Shown: one piece after another, positions 17,568 through 26,105 of the stretch
Layout: the number at the start of each line of letters is the position of its first letter
How positions within the stretch are numbered: position 1 is the stretch's first letter
Assembly (NCBI RefSeq): GCF_900155365.1
Contig: NZ_LT699738.1
Coordinates: forward strand, 1-45,023
DNA length: 45,023 bases
From: Collinsella bouchesdurhonensis
GTDB lineage: Bacteria > Actinomycetota > Coriobacteriia > Coriobacteriales > Coriobacteriaceae
Reading direction: 5' to 3'
The notes under the pieces: generated by a model
The model's database searches: none
What the model was told of the DNA's origin: nothing
Seen by the model: only the letters and a program-made list of their open reading frames with translations
Position numbers and translations under genes: made by a program

Positions 17568-17596
17568 ATAGTACCCAGCGATTCCAACTTATACAA
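17568..17596 (-). promoter_or_regulatory. Candidate groES promoter
   Basis: Reading leftward, TTGTAT (17596-17591), 17 bases, then TACTAT (17573-17568) lie about 70 bases ahead of the groES start. The -35 is weak. No CIRCE is present nearby, and no clear HspR-type repeat was recognised. Confidence 0.45.
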
Positions 17597-17738
17597 CGCA
17601 AATGCAAAAAATCTTATTTCTTGCCACTTAGATTTTATGAATCGCTCCAGACCAAGGCGAACAAGGGGTCGATGAGAGGTCCTCACCGGAAAATTCGTGC
17701 GCCAGAAATGCCCCGGGGCCGTCTTTTTGGTGTGCCTC

Positions 17739-17782
17739 GGCACATCTCGCGTCCACCCGAGGCACATCTCGCGTCCACCCGA
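17739..17782. repeat. Exact tandem repeat, two 22-base units
   Basis: The unit beginning GGCACATCTCGCGTCCACC occupies 17739-17760 and is repeated without change at 17761-17782. It lies in the long intergenic region upstream of groES. Copy number could vary between strains. Confidence 0.8.
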
Positions 17783-17792
17783 GGCTCCTTTT

Positions 17793-18007
17793 AAAATGAG
17801 TGGCGGTAAAACGTGCATTTGGCCGCGTAATCACCGCATCTGCTCGCGCCCTCGCCGCATTTCCCCGCGTGATTACCAAAATGAGTGGCGGCAAATCGTG
17901 CATTTATAAATGAGTGGCGGATAATCAAACGAAATAATGCTGATTTGCCTCGTCAGACGTTCGAAAAACCGCCACTCATTTCAAAATGTCCGAAAAACCG
18001 CCACTCA
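17793..18007. repeat. Cluster of AAATGAGTGGCGG repeats, direct and inverted
   Basis: Direct copies of AAATGAGTGGCGG are at 17794-17806, 17879-17891 and 17908-17920. Inverted copies are CCGCCACTCATTT at 17969-17981 and CCGCCACTCA at 17998-18007. The first two direct copies extend to near-identical 28-base units ending CGTGCATTT. The two inverted ones share CGAAAAACCGCCACTCA. GTAATCAC (17827-17834) also pairs with GTGATTAC (17869-17876). The cluster fills most of the 522-base gene-free region between the amidohydrolase stop and groES. Confidence 0.75.
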
Positions 18008-18019
18008 ATAGCGAAACAT

Positions 18020-19681
18020 CTAGCGTTCGAACACGCAGGTGCCGCCCAGGTAGGTTGCGAGCACCTGCGTATCAAGAATCTCCTGCGGGTCAATCGCCGT
18101 AAGATCTTGATCGAGCACAATAAAATCAGCGTACTTGCCCACCTCGAGGCTTCCGAGGTTCTTCTCATCTCCTGCCGCATAGGCGCTACCGAGGGTGTAA
18201 TTGCGAATCGCGCTCGCTGCCGAAATCTTCTCGTCGGCATGCCATCCGCCCTCAGGCCAGCGGCTCTGCGGATCTTGGCGTGTAACGGCCGTATAGATCA
18301 CATGCATGCTGTCGATAACCGTGATGGGCGAATCTGTACCAAACGCCTGGCGAATACCGCGCTGCTCGTAGGTGGCAAACGGCCACATGATCTGAGCACG
18401 CTCCTCGCCAAGGTCGCGCTCGGGACCACCGGGGTCCAGCGTGATATGGCACGGCTGGCTTGACGCCACCACGTCGAGCTCGCGCAGGCGATCGATATCC
18501 TCGGCCAGAAGATTCTCCAGGTGCTCCAAGGTGTTGTGTCCATGCGTTGGCGCACCAAAACGCGCGCGCGCCTCCTCAAAGATATCGAGCGCAGCATGAA
18601 TCGCGCCGTCACCAATCACGTGGATACGCACAGGCTCGCCTGCTTTTGCTGCAGCCAGCACCAACTCGCGCATGCGCTCGGCGGGAATCGTCAGGCGGCC
18701 GCGGTCGCCTGGGAAGCGTGGGTTGGAATACGGCTCGGTAAGAAACGCGGTATGCTCGCTCGAAACACCGTCGAAGAACTGCTTGAATCCCGGCGCCGAG
18801 AGTAACTCGTTGCCCTCGTAGCGACGCTGCAGCTCAAACAGACGAGATTGGTCGTCGAGCAATGTGGGGAACAAATGCGCGCGAACGCACAGGCGTCCCT
18901 CCTCCTGCAGTTTGTCGTATACATCGTCGCGAATAAAATCGCAGCCTGGCATGGGCATGAGCGACATGTCGCACATCGATGTGATGCCCTGCTCGGCCAT
19001 GCGTTGCATCTGCTGAGCATATGCCTCGGCGATACGGTCCTCGCCCAACCACTCAAGACAGCGCGGAAGCAGCTGCATTGCGGCCGCCTCATGCGCAATA
19101 CCCGTAAGCTCACCGTTCTCAAAGGTGTCAAAGCTGCCGCCCGCCGGAGGCTCGGTATCGGGCATCACGCCCAAAGCGTCGAGCGCGGCGCTGTTAAGCC
19201 AAAGCGTATGGCCATCACCCGAATACATCGCGCAGGGGCGATCGGGAAACGCACGGTCGAGCGAACACTTGGTAGGATGCTGGCGAGGAGTCCAGCGATA
19301 ATCGCGCCAGCCCTGCGTTACCACCCAGGCATCTGCAGGGAGGTCGCGCGCAAATTCCACCGTACGCTCCACCAGGTCCTCTTCACTTTTGCCCATATAC
19401 ATAAGCATGTAGGGAGAACATCCCACGGCCGTATGGAAGAAATGCAAGTGTGCATCGTGAAAACCGGGACAGATAAAACGATCCCCGTAGTCGGTCACGG
19501 GCACGCCTGAAGGGGCCTCGGCAATAACGCGCTCGGGCTCCCCAATGGAGACGATGCGGCCATCGCGCATGTAAAAGGCAAGCTCTCGCGGCTCGTCAAT
19601 ACCATCTTCCGAGGTAAAGACACGTTTTGATCGAACAATCAGCTCGCTATGATCGGCGTTTCGCATCTGCATCAAGCTCAT
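18020..19681 (-). CDS. YtcJ-like metal-dependent amidohydrolase
   Basis: A 553-residue protein of the amidohydrolase superfamily, subgroup YtcJ/COG1574. The metal-binding HxH is in PGFHDAHLHFF (His78, His80). Further on are GHTLWLNSAAL, HVIGDGAIHAALD and the late motif GTDSPITVIDSM with the expected aspartate. A C-terminal AYAAGDEKNLGSLEVGKYADFIVLDQD follows, as is usual. Substrates of this subgroup are mostly unknown; some members act on formamides or N-substituted amino acids. The ATG at 19681 has AGGGGAAGAG directly upstream. It diverges from an M20-family hydrolase across 119 bases, hinting at linked amide metabolism. Confidence 0.8.
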   Translation of the reverse strand: MSLMQMRNADHSELIVRSKRVFTSEDGIDEPRELAFYMRDGRIVSIGEPERVIAEAPSGVPVTDYGDRFICPGFHDAHLHFFHTAVGCSPYMLMYMGKSEEDLVERTVEFARDLPADAWVVTQGWRDYRWTPRQHPTKCSLDRAFPDRPCAMYSGDGHTLWLNSAALDALGVMPDTEPPAGGSFDTFENGELTGIAHEAAAMQLLPRCLEWLGEDRIAEAYAQQMQRMAEQGITSMCDMSLMPMPGCDFIRDDVYDKLQEEGRLCVRAHLFPTLLDDQSRLFELQRRYEGNELLSAPGFKQFFDGVSSEHTAFLTEPYSNPRFPGDRGRLTIPAERMRELVLAAAKAGEPVRIHVIGDGAIHAALDIFEEARARFGAPTHGHNTLEHLENLLAEDIDRLRELDVVASSQPCHITLDPGGPERDLGEERAQIMWPFATYEQRGIRQAFGTDSPITVIDSMHVIYTAVTRQDPQSRWPEGGWHADEKISAASAIRNYTLGSAYAAGDEKNLGSLEVGKYADFIVLDQDLTAIDPQEILDTQVLATYLGGTCVFER

Positions 19682-19800
19682 CTCTTCCCCTCTGCGGCAA
19701 TCTCGCGCCATGTGGACACGGAATGCAGTGTACGCGCAATGAGCAAGCATCACTATACTTAAGAGGATGCAGCCGCAAAAAACGTCAAAGGGGCCAAAGA

Positions 19801-21264
19801 ATGACGAAAACTCGCGCACAGCAAATCATGAGCGATAAAGATGCACGCACGCCACAGGAAGTGACTCAATGCATCCATGACATTGCCGCCGAGTTCGAGC
19901 CCTATATCATCAGGCAGCGTCGCCATTTCCATAAACACCCCGAGCCGAGCCTGGCCGAGGTGCGCACCACCTCCGACATCGCCAATCAGCTCGATGCCAT
20001 GAACATCCCCTACGAGCGCCCGCTCAAAACCGGCCTCGTGGCGACCCTGCGCGGCACCGCCCCCGATGCCTACCGCGAGGACGGCACGCCGCGCCGCCGT
20101 ATCCTGCTGCGCGCCGACATCGACGCCCTGCCCGTCACCGAGCAGACCGGCGAGGAATTCGCCAGTGTCAATGAAGGCTTTATGCATGCCTGCGGCCATG
20201 ACTGCCATATCGCCATGATGCTTGGCACCTTGCAGATCTTGCGCCATATGACCGACGATATCCACGGCGAGATCCGCATCGTGTTCCAGCCCAGCGAGGA
20301 AAACGGCCAGGGTGCCAAGATGATGATCGGCACCGGTGTGTGCGAAGGCGTGGATGGCGCGTTTGCCATGCACATCTGGAGTGAAGTGGACGCCGGCACC
20401 GTAAGCTGCGAGCCGGGCCCGCGCATGGCCAACACCGACTGGTTCCGCGTCGATGTGCGCGGTACGTCGTGCCACGGCGCTATGCCTCAGCGCGGCCACG
20501 ACGCCATCATGGTCGCCGCCGAGATCGTCAACGCGCTGCAGACCATCGTTGCGCGCGAGATCAGCCCGTACGAACCCGCCGTCGTGACCGTGGGAGAGCT
20601 TCACGGAGGCACCGCGCGCAACGTCATCGCCGGCTCTGCCTATCTCACCGGCACCGTGCGCACCTACAGCGAAGCCGCCCACAACGTGGTTCCCGACCAC
20701 ATCCGTCGTATCGTCGAGCATACCGCTGCCGCCCTGGGCGCCGAGGCCGAACTCACGGACTATACCATCGCCAACTACAAGGTCGAAAACGAGCCCGCAG
20801 CATCCGAACGCTGCCGAGGTGCCGTCGTCAAGCTCTTGGGCGAGGACGGCGTGGGTCATTACCGCGGCACGCTTTCGGGCGAAGACTTCTCCGAGTATCT
20901 GCGCCGCGTTCCCGGCATGCTCGCTTTCCTGGGCTGTCGTAACCCCGCCATTGGCGCTACATATGCCCAGCATTCATGCTTCTACAAGATTGACGAAACC
21001 GTGCTTGCCAAGGGCAGCATGCTCGCCGCTCAATACGCCATCGACTTTTTGACCGAGCCTACGCAAGCAGAGCTCGACGGCCCCGCTATCGCCGCGGTCG
21101 CCGAAACCAATCCCGATCTGGCCGCCAAACTTCGTTCCGCCAAAGCAACGGCCGCCGAGGCTCGCGACGCCGTACACGATGCGCACACTGCACGCCATGC
21201 CGCCATCAAGGGCATACGCGATGCACGTGCCGCCGCTCGTCGCGAGGAAGAACGCGACGAGTAG
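19801..21264 (+). CDS. M20-family amidohydrolase with Ala-rich C-terminal extension
   Basis: A 487-residue zinc hydrolase of the aminoacylase/hippuricase type (M20D). Metal ligands: Cys131 and His133 in HACGHDCH, Glu166/167 in PSEENGQG, His191 in AMHIWSE, and a late His in YAQHSCFYKIDE. The dimerisation domain lies between about 210 and 330. Such enzymes release amino acids from N-acyl conjugates. The last 80 residues (from about 408) are Ala/Arg/Asp-rich and helical and go beyond the usual end of the family, which is near 400 residues. The ATG at 19801 has AAAGGGG upstream. No signal peptide. Confidence 0.85.
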   Translation: MTKTRAQQIMSDKDARTPQEVTQCIHDIAAEFEPYIIRQRRHFHKHPEPSLAEVRTTSDIANQLDAMNIPYERPLKTGLVATLRGTAPDAYREDGTPRRRILLRADIDALPVTEQTGEEFASVNEGFMHACGHDCHIAMMLGTLQILRHMTDDIHGEIRIVFQPSEENGQGAKMMIGTGVCEGVDGAFAMHIWSEVDAGTVSCEPGPRMANTDWFRVDVRGTSCHGAMPQRGHDAIMVAAEIVNALQTIVAREISPYEPAVVTVGELHGGTARNVIAGSAYLTGTVRTYSEAAHNVVPDHIRRIVEHTAAALGAEAELTDYTIANYKVENEPAASERCRGAVVKLLGEDGVGHYRGTLSGEDFSEYLRRVPGMLAFLGCRNPAIGATYAQHSCFYKIDETVLAKGSMLAAQYAIDFLTEPTQAELDGPAIAAVAETNPDLAAKLRSAKATAAEARDAVHDAHTARHAAIKGIRDARAAARREEERDE

Positions 21265-21309
21265 TCACTTCACTGTCATCCCGCAGTCATAGCCACATCG
21301 CGATGTCAA

Positions 21310-21351
21310 AGCGGGGGCGGACGTTTCGACACGTCCGCCCCCGCTCATTTT
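21310..21351. terminator. Strong bidirectional terminator
   Basis: A perfect 15-bp G+C-rich stem (21310-21324 with 21331-21345) with a six-base loop is followed by CATTTTT. It lies between two convergent genes, the M20 hydrolase and the zinc-ribbon protein. Confidence 0.85.
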
Positions 21352-21395
21352 TCAAACTCTATTTCTACCCCGTCCCCAAATGGCAGGCGGCAGGG

Positions 21396-22664
21396 CTACT
21401 CGTCCTGCGGCTCCGCATCGGAGCTTAGCTCGGGCGCCGAATCAGGCTCGGGTTTCGGCGCAGATTCCGGGGCAGGCACAGGCGCGGGCGCAGGTACGGG
21501 CGCGGGTGCAGCTACGGGCGCAGGCGCGGGTGCGGAAGCAGGTACGGCACCCGGAGCGCTATAGCCAGAAGGGGCGGGCTTCTTCTCGAAGGGCAGCACA
21601 AAAGTCAGAACGTCGTCCTTGTCCTCGTCGGCCCACTCGCTTGCGTAGCGCGCCACCCAGTAGCCAACGGCACGATGCTTGAGCATCTTGCCAAAGACCG
21701 CGAGGAATACGGTGACGAATGCAATCAGCACCAGGAACAGCACGAGCATGACGCCGCCGCCGGCAACAATTGCCTCGATACCCCTGGGGCGGTAGTAGTA
21801 GCTGTATGCCCCAAACCCGGCAATGGCACCAAAGACGGCCGTCAAGATCCACGTGACAACGTTGGAGACCAGGCCCGTCAAAAATTCGGGAAGGAACGAA
21901 GCGCAGAACAGCTTGGTCTTATTGTTCTTAAAAGCCGCCCAAACCTTATCGAGCGAAAACGCACTCTCGACGCGACCGGTCACCGCAAAGTGCATTACGG
22001 CGATGTCGGCGAACATCTTAAAGAAAACCCCCAGGACCACCGTGACAATCAAGGCCAGGAAAAGCAGGCCAAGTGAGCCAAACAGCGCAGCCTCGAGCGC
22101 ATAAGAGCCGTAATAAGAGTACGAGCCCGCGGCGCCGATTACCACGCCCTCCGCCAGCGAAAGCGCTACACCAATAACGGGAATGGCAGCGATGACCTCG
22201 AGCACGGCCGAGATAACGCTCGAAAAGACTCCGAGACCAAACGATGTGGAACGCATCAGCGGACGATCCATGCCGCCATCGATCTTAAGCGACAGATCGC
22301 GACCCCACTCGATGCCAAAACCCGCACCGCACACGCTCGCCACATAGGCGGCCAAAAAGCCGATAGCAGCTGCAATACCGCCGATAACGGGAATGAACAG
22401 CACGAGCACCGACACGACGCAGATAAGCGCCGGCAAAAAGGCAATCTGGCACACGCGTTGCAGCACGCCCGGAGTCTTGGTCATATCCTCAAACGCCTGG
22501 GCCGTGCAGCCCTTGGGCACATTCATGACAGGTTGGGGAACAAGCTGCTGAGGCTGAGGCTGCCCCTGAGGAACGGAGCTTACAGCGCCGGCATTAGGGG
22601 CGCCGCAAGCGCTGCAGAACTTGTCGTTATCGCCCATGGGAGCGCCACAATGCGAACAAAACAT
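21396..22664 (-). CDS. Zinc-ribbon polytopic membrane protein with Pro/Ala-rich tail
   Basis: A 422-residue protein. It begins with a zinc ribbon, MFCSHCGAPMGDNDKFCSACG (Cys3, Cys6, Cys18, Cys21), then a Gln/Pro linker. About eight hydrophobic segments lie between residues 75 and 335, with Gly/Ala-rich helices as in DUF4013-like proteins. The C-terminal 70 residues are almost only Pro, Ala, Val and Glu. Two starts are possible: ATG 22664 is preferred because the ribbon then begins at residue 1 and AAGGG lies nine bases upstream; ATG 22673 is the alternative. Function unknown. Confidence 0.65.
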   Translation of the reverse strand: MFCSHCGAPMGDNDKFCSACGAPNAGAVSSVPQGQPQPQQLVPQPVMNVPKGCTAQAFEDMTKTPGVLQRVCQIAFLPALICVVSVLVLFIPVIGGIAAAIGFLAAYVASVCGAGFGIEWGRDLSLKIDGGMDRPLMRSTSFGLGVFSSVISAVLEVIAAIPVIGVALSLAEGVVIGAAGSYSYYGSYALEAALFGSLGLLFLALIVTVVLGVFFKMFADIAVMHFAVTGRVESAFSLDKVWAAFKNNKTKLFCASFLPEFLTGLVSNVVTWILTAVFGAIAGFGAYSYYYRPRGIEAIVAGGGVMLVLFLVLIAFVTVFLAVFGKMLKHRAVGYWVARYASEWADEDKDDVLTFVLPFEKKPAPSGYSAPGAVPASAPAPAPVAAPAPVPAPAPVPAPESAPKPEPDSAPELSSDAEPQDE

Positions 22665-22812
22665 CGAAATCATCCCTTCGTATCTTGAGCGAATCACCTG
22701 GATCGCAAACGATATCTAGCATCATTATCACCCAACGTGAGGACAAATGCTCTTAGACAACGTATTTGCAACGCGCGGGACACTATTCGATTGCTAGATG
22801 AGTGCGCCTGCG

Positions 22813-23808
22813 TTAGTTCGTTCCACGAAAACCTTTGCCTACAATCTCGGAGCTGTCGACAATCGTGATAAAGGCACCCGGATCGATCTCGCGCGCATAG
22901 CGACGCAGCTGCACGGCCTCGCGTCTGCTTAGCACGCTCATAATCACTGTGACGCACTCGCCGGTAAATGCACCATACGCACGGCTGATTGTTGCCGTGC
23001 GATTGAGTTTTTGGACGATGAAGCGCTCAACCCGCTCCGGCTCCTTGCAAATCACCGTACAGACCTTGCGCAGATGGATGCTTTCAATCGCTTTGTCGAC
23101 CACCAAGGTCTTGGCAAACAACCCCAGCACGCAATAAAGACCCACGCGCGGGCCGTATAAAAACGCCGCGATGACGACGATGCCGATATCGACATACAAA
23201 AGGGCGCGCCCAATTTCGAGCGTCATCCTGCGTTTAAGAATCATGGCGAGGATATCGGTGCCGCCCGTAGACGCGCCGATATCAAACACAATCGCGCTGC
23301 CCAGGGACGGCAAGATCACCGCAAAGCACAGATCAAGCCACATGTCCCCCGTCAGCGAAACCGTCGAAGGAATACAGAGCTCGAAGAGCGAAACGTATGC
23401 CGAAAGCGCAAAAGAGGCAAAGACACTCCAGAGAATCGCCCGGCGCTCAAGGAATATGAATCCCAAAACCACCAAGATGATGTTGAGAATCCACATGAAG
23501 ACGCCCACGGGAAGCGTCGGTACCAGCGTAGACAGAATGACCGAAACGCCCGAAGTGCCGCCAAACGCAAAGTGATTGGGAGTCTTAAATGCAACGATGG
23601 CAAAGGCCGTAAGGATAAGACCGGCGTTGAGCTCGGCAAAAAAGCGCCAAAAGCCCGGCTCGGCAGAGCGGCGGCGCTCCATGCGCTCACCGCGCTCGAT
23701 GTCCTCGGGACTCACCACTCGCTCCATCGGCTTCACCGGGGTATGGTGCATCGTGCTTGTCTTCGCATCCGCAGCAGCTTGAATCTGCCCATCGGGCATG
23801 GTGGACAT
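22813..23808 (-). CDS. YitT-family membrane protein (DUF161/DUF2179)
   Basis: A 331-residue protein. A charged 55-residue N-terminal tail precedes about five to six transmembrane segments (residues 60-230) with the family motifs FGGTSGVSVILST and DIGASTGGTDILAMIL. A soluble C-terminal DUF2179 domain follows (about 240-325, VCTVICKEPERVERFIVQKLNRTATI... FITIVDSSEIVGKGF). YitT proteins are widespread in Gram-positives and their transport substrate is not established. The long N-terminal extension is unusual. ATG 23808 is used, with GGAACGG upstream. Confidence 0.85.
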   Translation of the reverse strand: MSTMPDGQIQAAADAKTSTMHHTPVKPMERVVSPEDIERGERMERRRSAEPGFWRFFAELNAGLILTAFAIVAFKTPNHFAFGGTSGVSVILSTLVPTLPVGVFMWILNIILVVLGFIFLERRAILWSVFASFALSAYVSLFELCIPSTVSLTGDMWLDLCFAVILPSLGSAIVFDIGASTGGTDILAMILKRRMTLEIGRALLYVDIGIVVIAAFLYGPRVGLYCVLGLFAKTLVVDKAIESIHLRKVCTVICKEPERVERFIVQKLNRTATISRAYGAFTGECVTVIMSVLSRREAVQLRRYAREIDPGAFITIVDSSEIVGKGFRGTN

Positions 23809-23967
23809 ACCCGTTCCTCTCCGCTTTTACGTTGCCGTCTTGGCACAACCGGAGAAAAACTAGCACGACTCGGCATAAGCGCCATCGGCTTAGACAGAGA
23901 AACGGCCAAGCGGCGCCGTTTTATCGAAGAGCGGCAGGGCGCAGCCAGTAAGCCAACGAATCCCTTG

Positions 23968-24423
23968 TTATGACAGTAACCCAAGCCATAAGGGACGCTG
24001 CAGATGGATGATGTCATCGTCAACGCCCGCGGGCACATGGCCGCAAAACAGCAGGCCAGCATCGTGCAGGGTCATCAATCTCCACAGCCACACGCCAACA
24101 AAAAGGACGATAAGCGCCCAGGCGATAATCCAGCACGCGCGCTTGGCCCCAGGAAAAAGCTCCTGCACCACCGGGACCGCAAACACCACGGGCACGCACC
24201 AAAACAGAGGATGGTATGCCAGCGCGGCATCAAAGTGACCGGTAAGAAACGCCAGCCAGGCACGTGTCATGCCACAGCCAGGGCACGGCACCCCGGTGAC
24301 CGTGCGAATAATGCAGCCGATATCCGTTACATAGAGCAGCAACGTCACGCCCAGGAAGATACCCAGAAAAGAGAGGGCACGGCGAACCCAGCCCGCCGTG
24401 CCCTCTGGAAACGTCATACGCAT
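23968..24423 (-). CDS. DUF2752 membrane protein
   Basis: A 151-residue protein with three to four hydrophobic segments and the signature GVPCPGCGMTRAWLAFLTGHFDAALAYHP that defines DUF2752. The paired cysteines near residue 50 may bind metal or form a disulfide. The start lies nine bases after the stop of the zinc-ribbon DUF4234-type gene, so the two are an operon, a pairing that suggests a shared membrane function. ATG 24423 is taken; ATG 24417 is possible. Function unknown. Confidence 0.75.
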   Translation of the reverse strand: MRMTFPEGTAGWVRRALSFLGIFLGVTLLLYVTDIGCIIRTVTGVPCPGCGMTRAWLAFLTGHFDAALAYHPLFWCVPVVFAVPVVQELFPGAKRACWIIAWALIVLFVGVWLWRLMTLHDAGLLFCGHVPAGVDDDIIHLQRPLWLGLLS

Positions 24424-24432
24424 AAGACCGAA

Positions 24433-25092
24433 TTACGCACCCATACGTGCGTTGTATGCGGCAGCCATGGCGTTGGTGTTCTTGATGATGATGTTCATCG
24501 CAAAGATCGGGCCCAAACCGCACAGGAGCGCGCCGACGATCTGCCACATCAAAATGGTGGTGCCGTTCTCCTGGAACTGCAGACCATAACGCGGGGCGTT
24601 GGTCTGCATACGGTTGCCGATCTTGTAATACCACCAGTAGGCATAGAAGCCGCAGGTGACGATGGACAGCAGGATGAACTGCGCCAGGCCAGGTGTGGTC
24701 TCTCCGTCGTTTTGGCACATGACGTTCATATCACGAGCCAGTTCATACAGGAAGTACCACGAGTAGATGCCGCAGGTGACGATGGAGAGGATAATCCACA
24801 TCGGCAGGCTGCGATCGGCCTGTATGGGCACAAACGGCATGCCGCCCCGCGGCGTAACAGGCGTCGGGGCGACGTACGGGTTGGAGTTCGTCTGATATGA
24901 GAAATCCTGCGGAGCCTGACCCGGCGTCGCAGAGGAATACGGACCGCTGTCACCAGTCGGAGCCGGAGTGTATACCGGCGCAGGCACGGGAGCCGGAGCA
25001 GAAGCGGGTGCAGAGCCAGCTACGGGCGAGCCGCACGAGGGGCAAAACTTAGCGCCATCTGCCAGCTTCTGGCCACAATTGCCACAGAACAC
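24433..25092 (-). CDS. Zinc-ribbon and DUF4234-type membrane protein
   Basis: A 219-residue protein: zinc ribbon MFCGNCGQKLADGAKFCPSCGSPV (Cys3, Cys6, Cys17, Cys20), a Pro/Ala/Tyr-rich linker to residue 90, then SLPMWIILSIVTCGIYSWYFLYELARDMN and a second similar segment QFILLSIVTCGFYAYWWYYKIGNRM, the repeated pattern of DUF4234, and a third hydrophobic segment. The same ribbon-plus-linker layout occurs in the larger protein at 21396-22664. It is followed directly by the DUF2752 gene. Function unknown. Confidence 0.75.
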   Translation of the reverse strand: MFCGNCGQKLADGAKFCPSCGSPVAGSAPASAPAPVPAPVYTPAPTGDSGPYSSATPGQAPQDFSYQTNSNPYVAPTPVTPRGGMPFVPIQADRSLPMWIILSIVTCGIYSWYFLYELARDMNVMCQNDGETTPGLAQFILLSIVTCGFYAYWWYYKIGNRMQTNAPRYGLQFQENGTTILMWQIVGALLCGLGPIFAMNIIIKNTNAMAAAYNARMGA

Positions 25093-25206
25093 GGTGAATC
25101 TCCTTCCAATGGGATTTCTTTCAACTCAACATCCTAACGCACTTCGATGCTTAGCAAACAGAATTTAGCCTCTTGTCCCATATTCAGGCGATACATTACC
25201 AATACG

Positions 25207-25704
25207 TCACTCTTCGCTGCCCTCGTACTCCTCGGGCGTCAAAACATCCTCGATGCGCAAATTGATGCCCGCGACCTCAAGACCGGTCATAGCGCCAAGG
25301 CGCTCGGTAACGCGCTCCTTGACCTCCTCAAAAATATCGGGAGCATATGCACCGTACTCAATGATCACAGAGATGTTCACAACAACGCGATTGTCGTCGG
25401 TGACCTCGACGCTCACGCCCTTGGTGAGATTCTCGGCGCCAAATTGCTCCTGCACAAAGTGCATGAGGTTGCCCTTCATGCCCAGCACATGAGGCACCTC
25501 GCGCGTGGCCATTGCCACGATCTTCTCGATCACGCCATTGGAATAGGTGAGCGAATCTTCAGACTCGACGAGTTCCTCGTCATCGTCATCGGCATCGGCA
25601 TCCACCGTCACGGCGGCGCCATCCTCGGGCTCAGCTGCCACCGCGACAAACTCCTCAACCTGATCTTGCGTATCCTCGCTGTTGGTCTGCTCAATCTCCG
25701 CCAT
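25207..25704 (-). CDS. Asp23/Gls24-family envelope stress protein
   Basis: A 165-residue protein: an acidic N-terminal 50 residues, then the Asp23 domain (LTYSNGVIEKIVAMATREVPHVLGM... GVSVEVTDDNRVVVNISVIIEYGAYAPDIFEEVKERV). In Staphylococcus, Asp23 is a membrane-associated protein held by AmaP and linked to cell-envelope stress. Here it is the third gene after an AmaP-like protein and a DUF2273 protein, matching that operon. The acidic tail is longer than usual. Confidence 0.88.
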   Translation of the reverse strand: MAEIEQTNSEDTQDQVEEFVAVAAEPEDGAAVTVDADADDDDEELVESEDSLTYSNGVIEKIVAMATREVPHVLGMKGNLMHFVQEQFGAENLTKGVSVEVTDDNRVVVNISVIIEYGAYAPDIFEEVKERVTERLGAMTGLEVAGINLRIEDVLTPEEYEGSEE

Positions 25705-25724
25705 GTGATACTCCTGCCTTGGCC

Positions 25725-26105
25725 TTAGTGCCTGTCAAATAACTTGCCAAAAAAGTTGACGATCGCGTTATCGCCGTCGCGAACTTGCCCCAGCGTGGCT
25801 CCCACAAACACAAAAACCGCGATGACGATCGTGTTCCATAGGCCCAAGATCAAGATGAGCGCCGCGAGCACAAAGCCGATGAATCCGTACAAAACCGTAT
25901 GGGGATGCGAACGCGCATAACGCCGCATGAGCATGCCCAATCCGCGGATGAATCCCGCTGCCTCGTGAAAATCGATTTCGTCATCTACGGGCTCAGAGCC
26001 ATTGGCCGTCTGCGATCCTGGCGCACCGGCCCTCGCCTCGTCCTGGGACTCGATGGTCAAGCGAGGCTTGGACGCCTTAGACGTTTGCTTGCCGGGTTTA
26101 CTCAC
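25725..26105 (-). CDS. DUF2273 membrane protein of the Asp23 operon
   Basis: A 126-residue protein with a polar first half and one or two hydrophobic segments (about 65-100), ending VGATLGQVRDGDNAIVNFFGKLFDRH, the end pattern typical of DUF2273. The start is the GTG at 26105 (MSKPGKQT), preceded by AGGAGG; it overlaps the amaP stop by eight bases, so the genes are translationally coupled. In related operons it lies between AmaP and Asp23 and probably helps anchor them. Confidence 0.8.
   Translation of the reverse strand: MSKPGKQTSKASKPRLTIESQDEARAGAPGSQTANGSEPVDDEIDFHEAAGFIRGLGMLMRRYARSHPHTVLYGFIGFVLAALILILGLWNTIVIAVFVFVGATLGQVRDGDNAIVNFFGKLFDRH

Noticed and set aside
17498-17700. CIRCE operator upstream of groES
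   Set aside because: I looked for TTAGCACTC and its complement in the leader and found neither.
17793-18007. CRISPR array
   Set aside because: The repeats are irregularly spaced, occur in both orientations and have no uniform spacers or cas genes.
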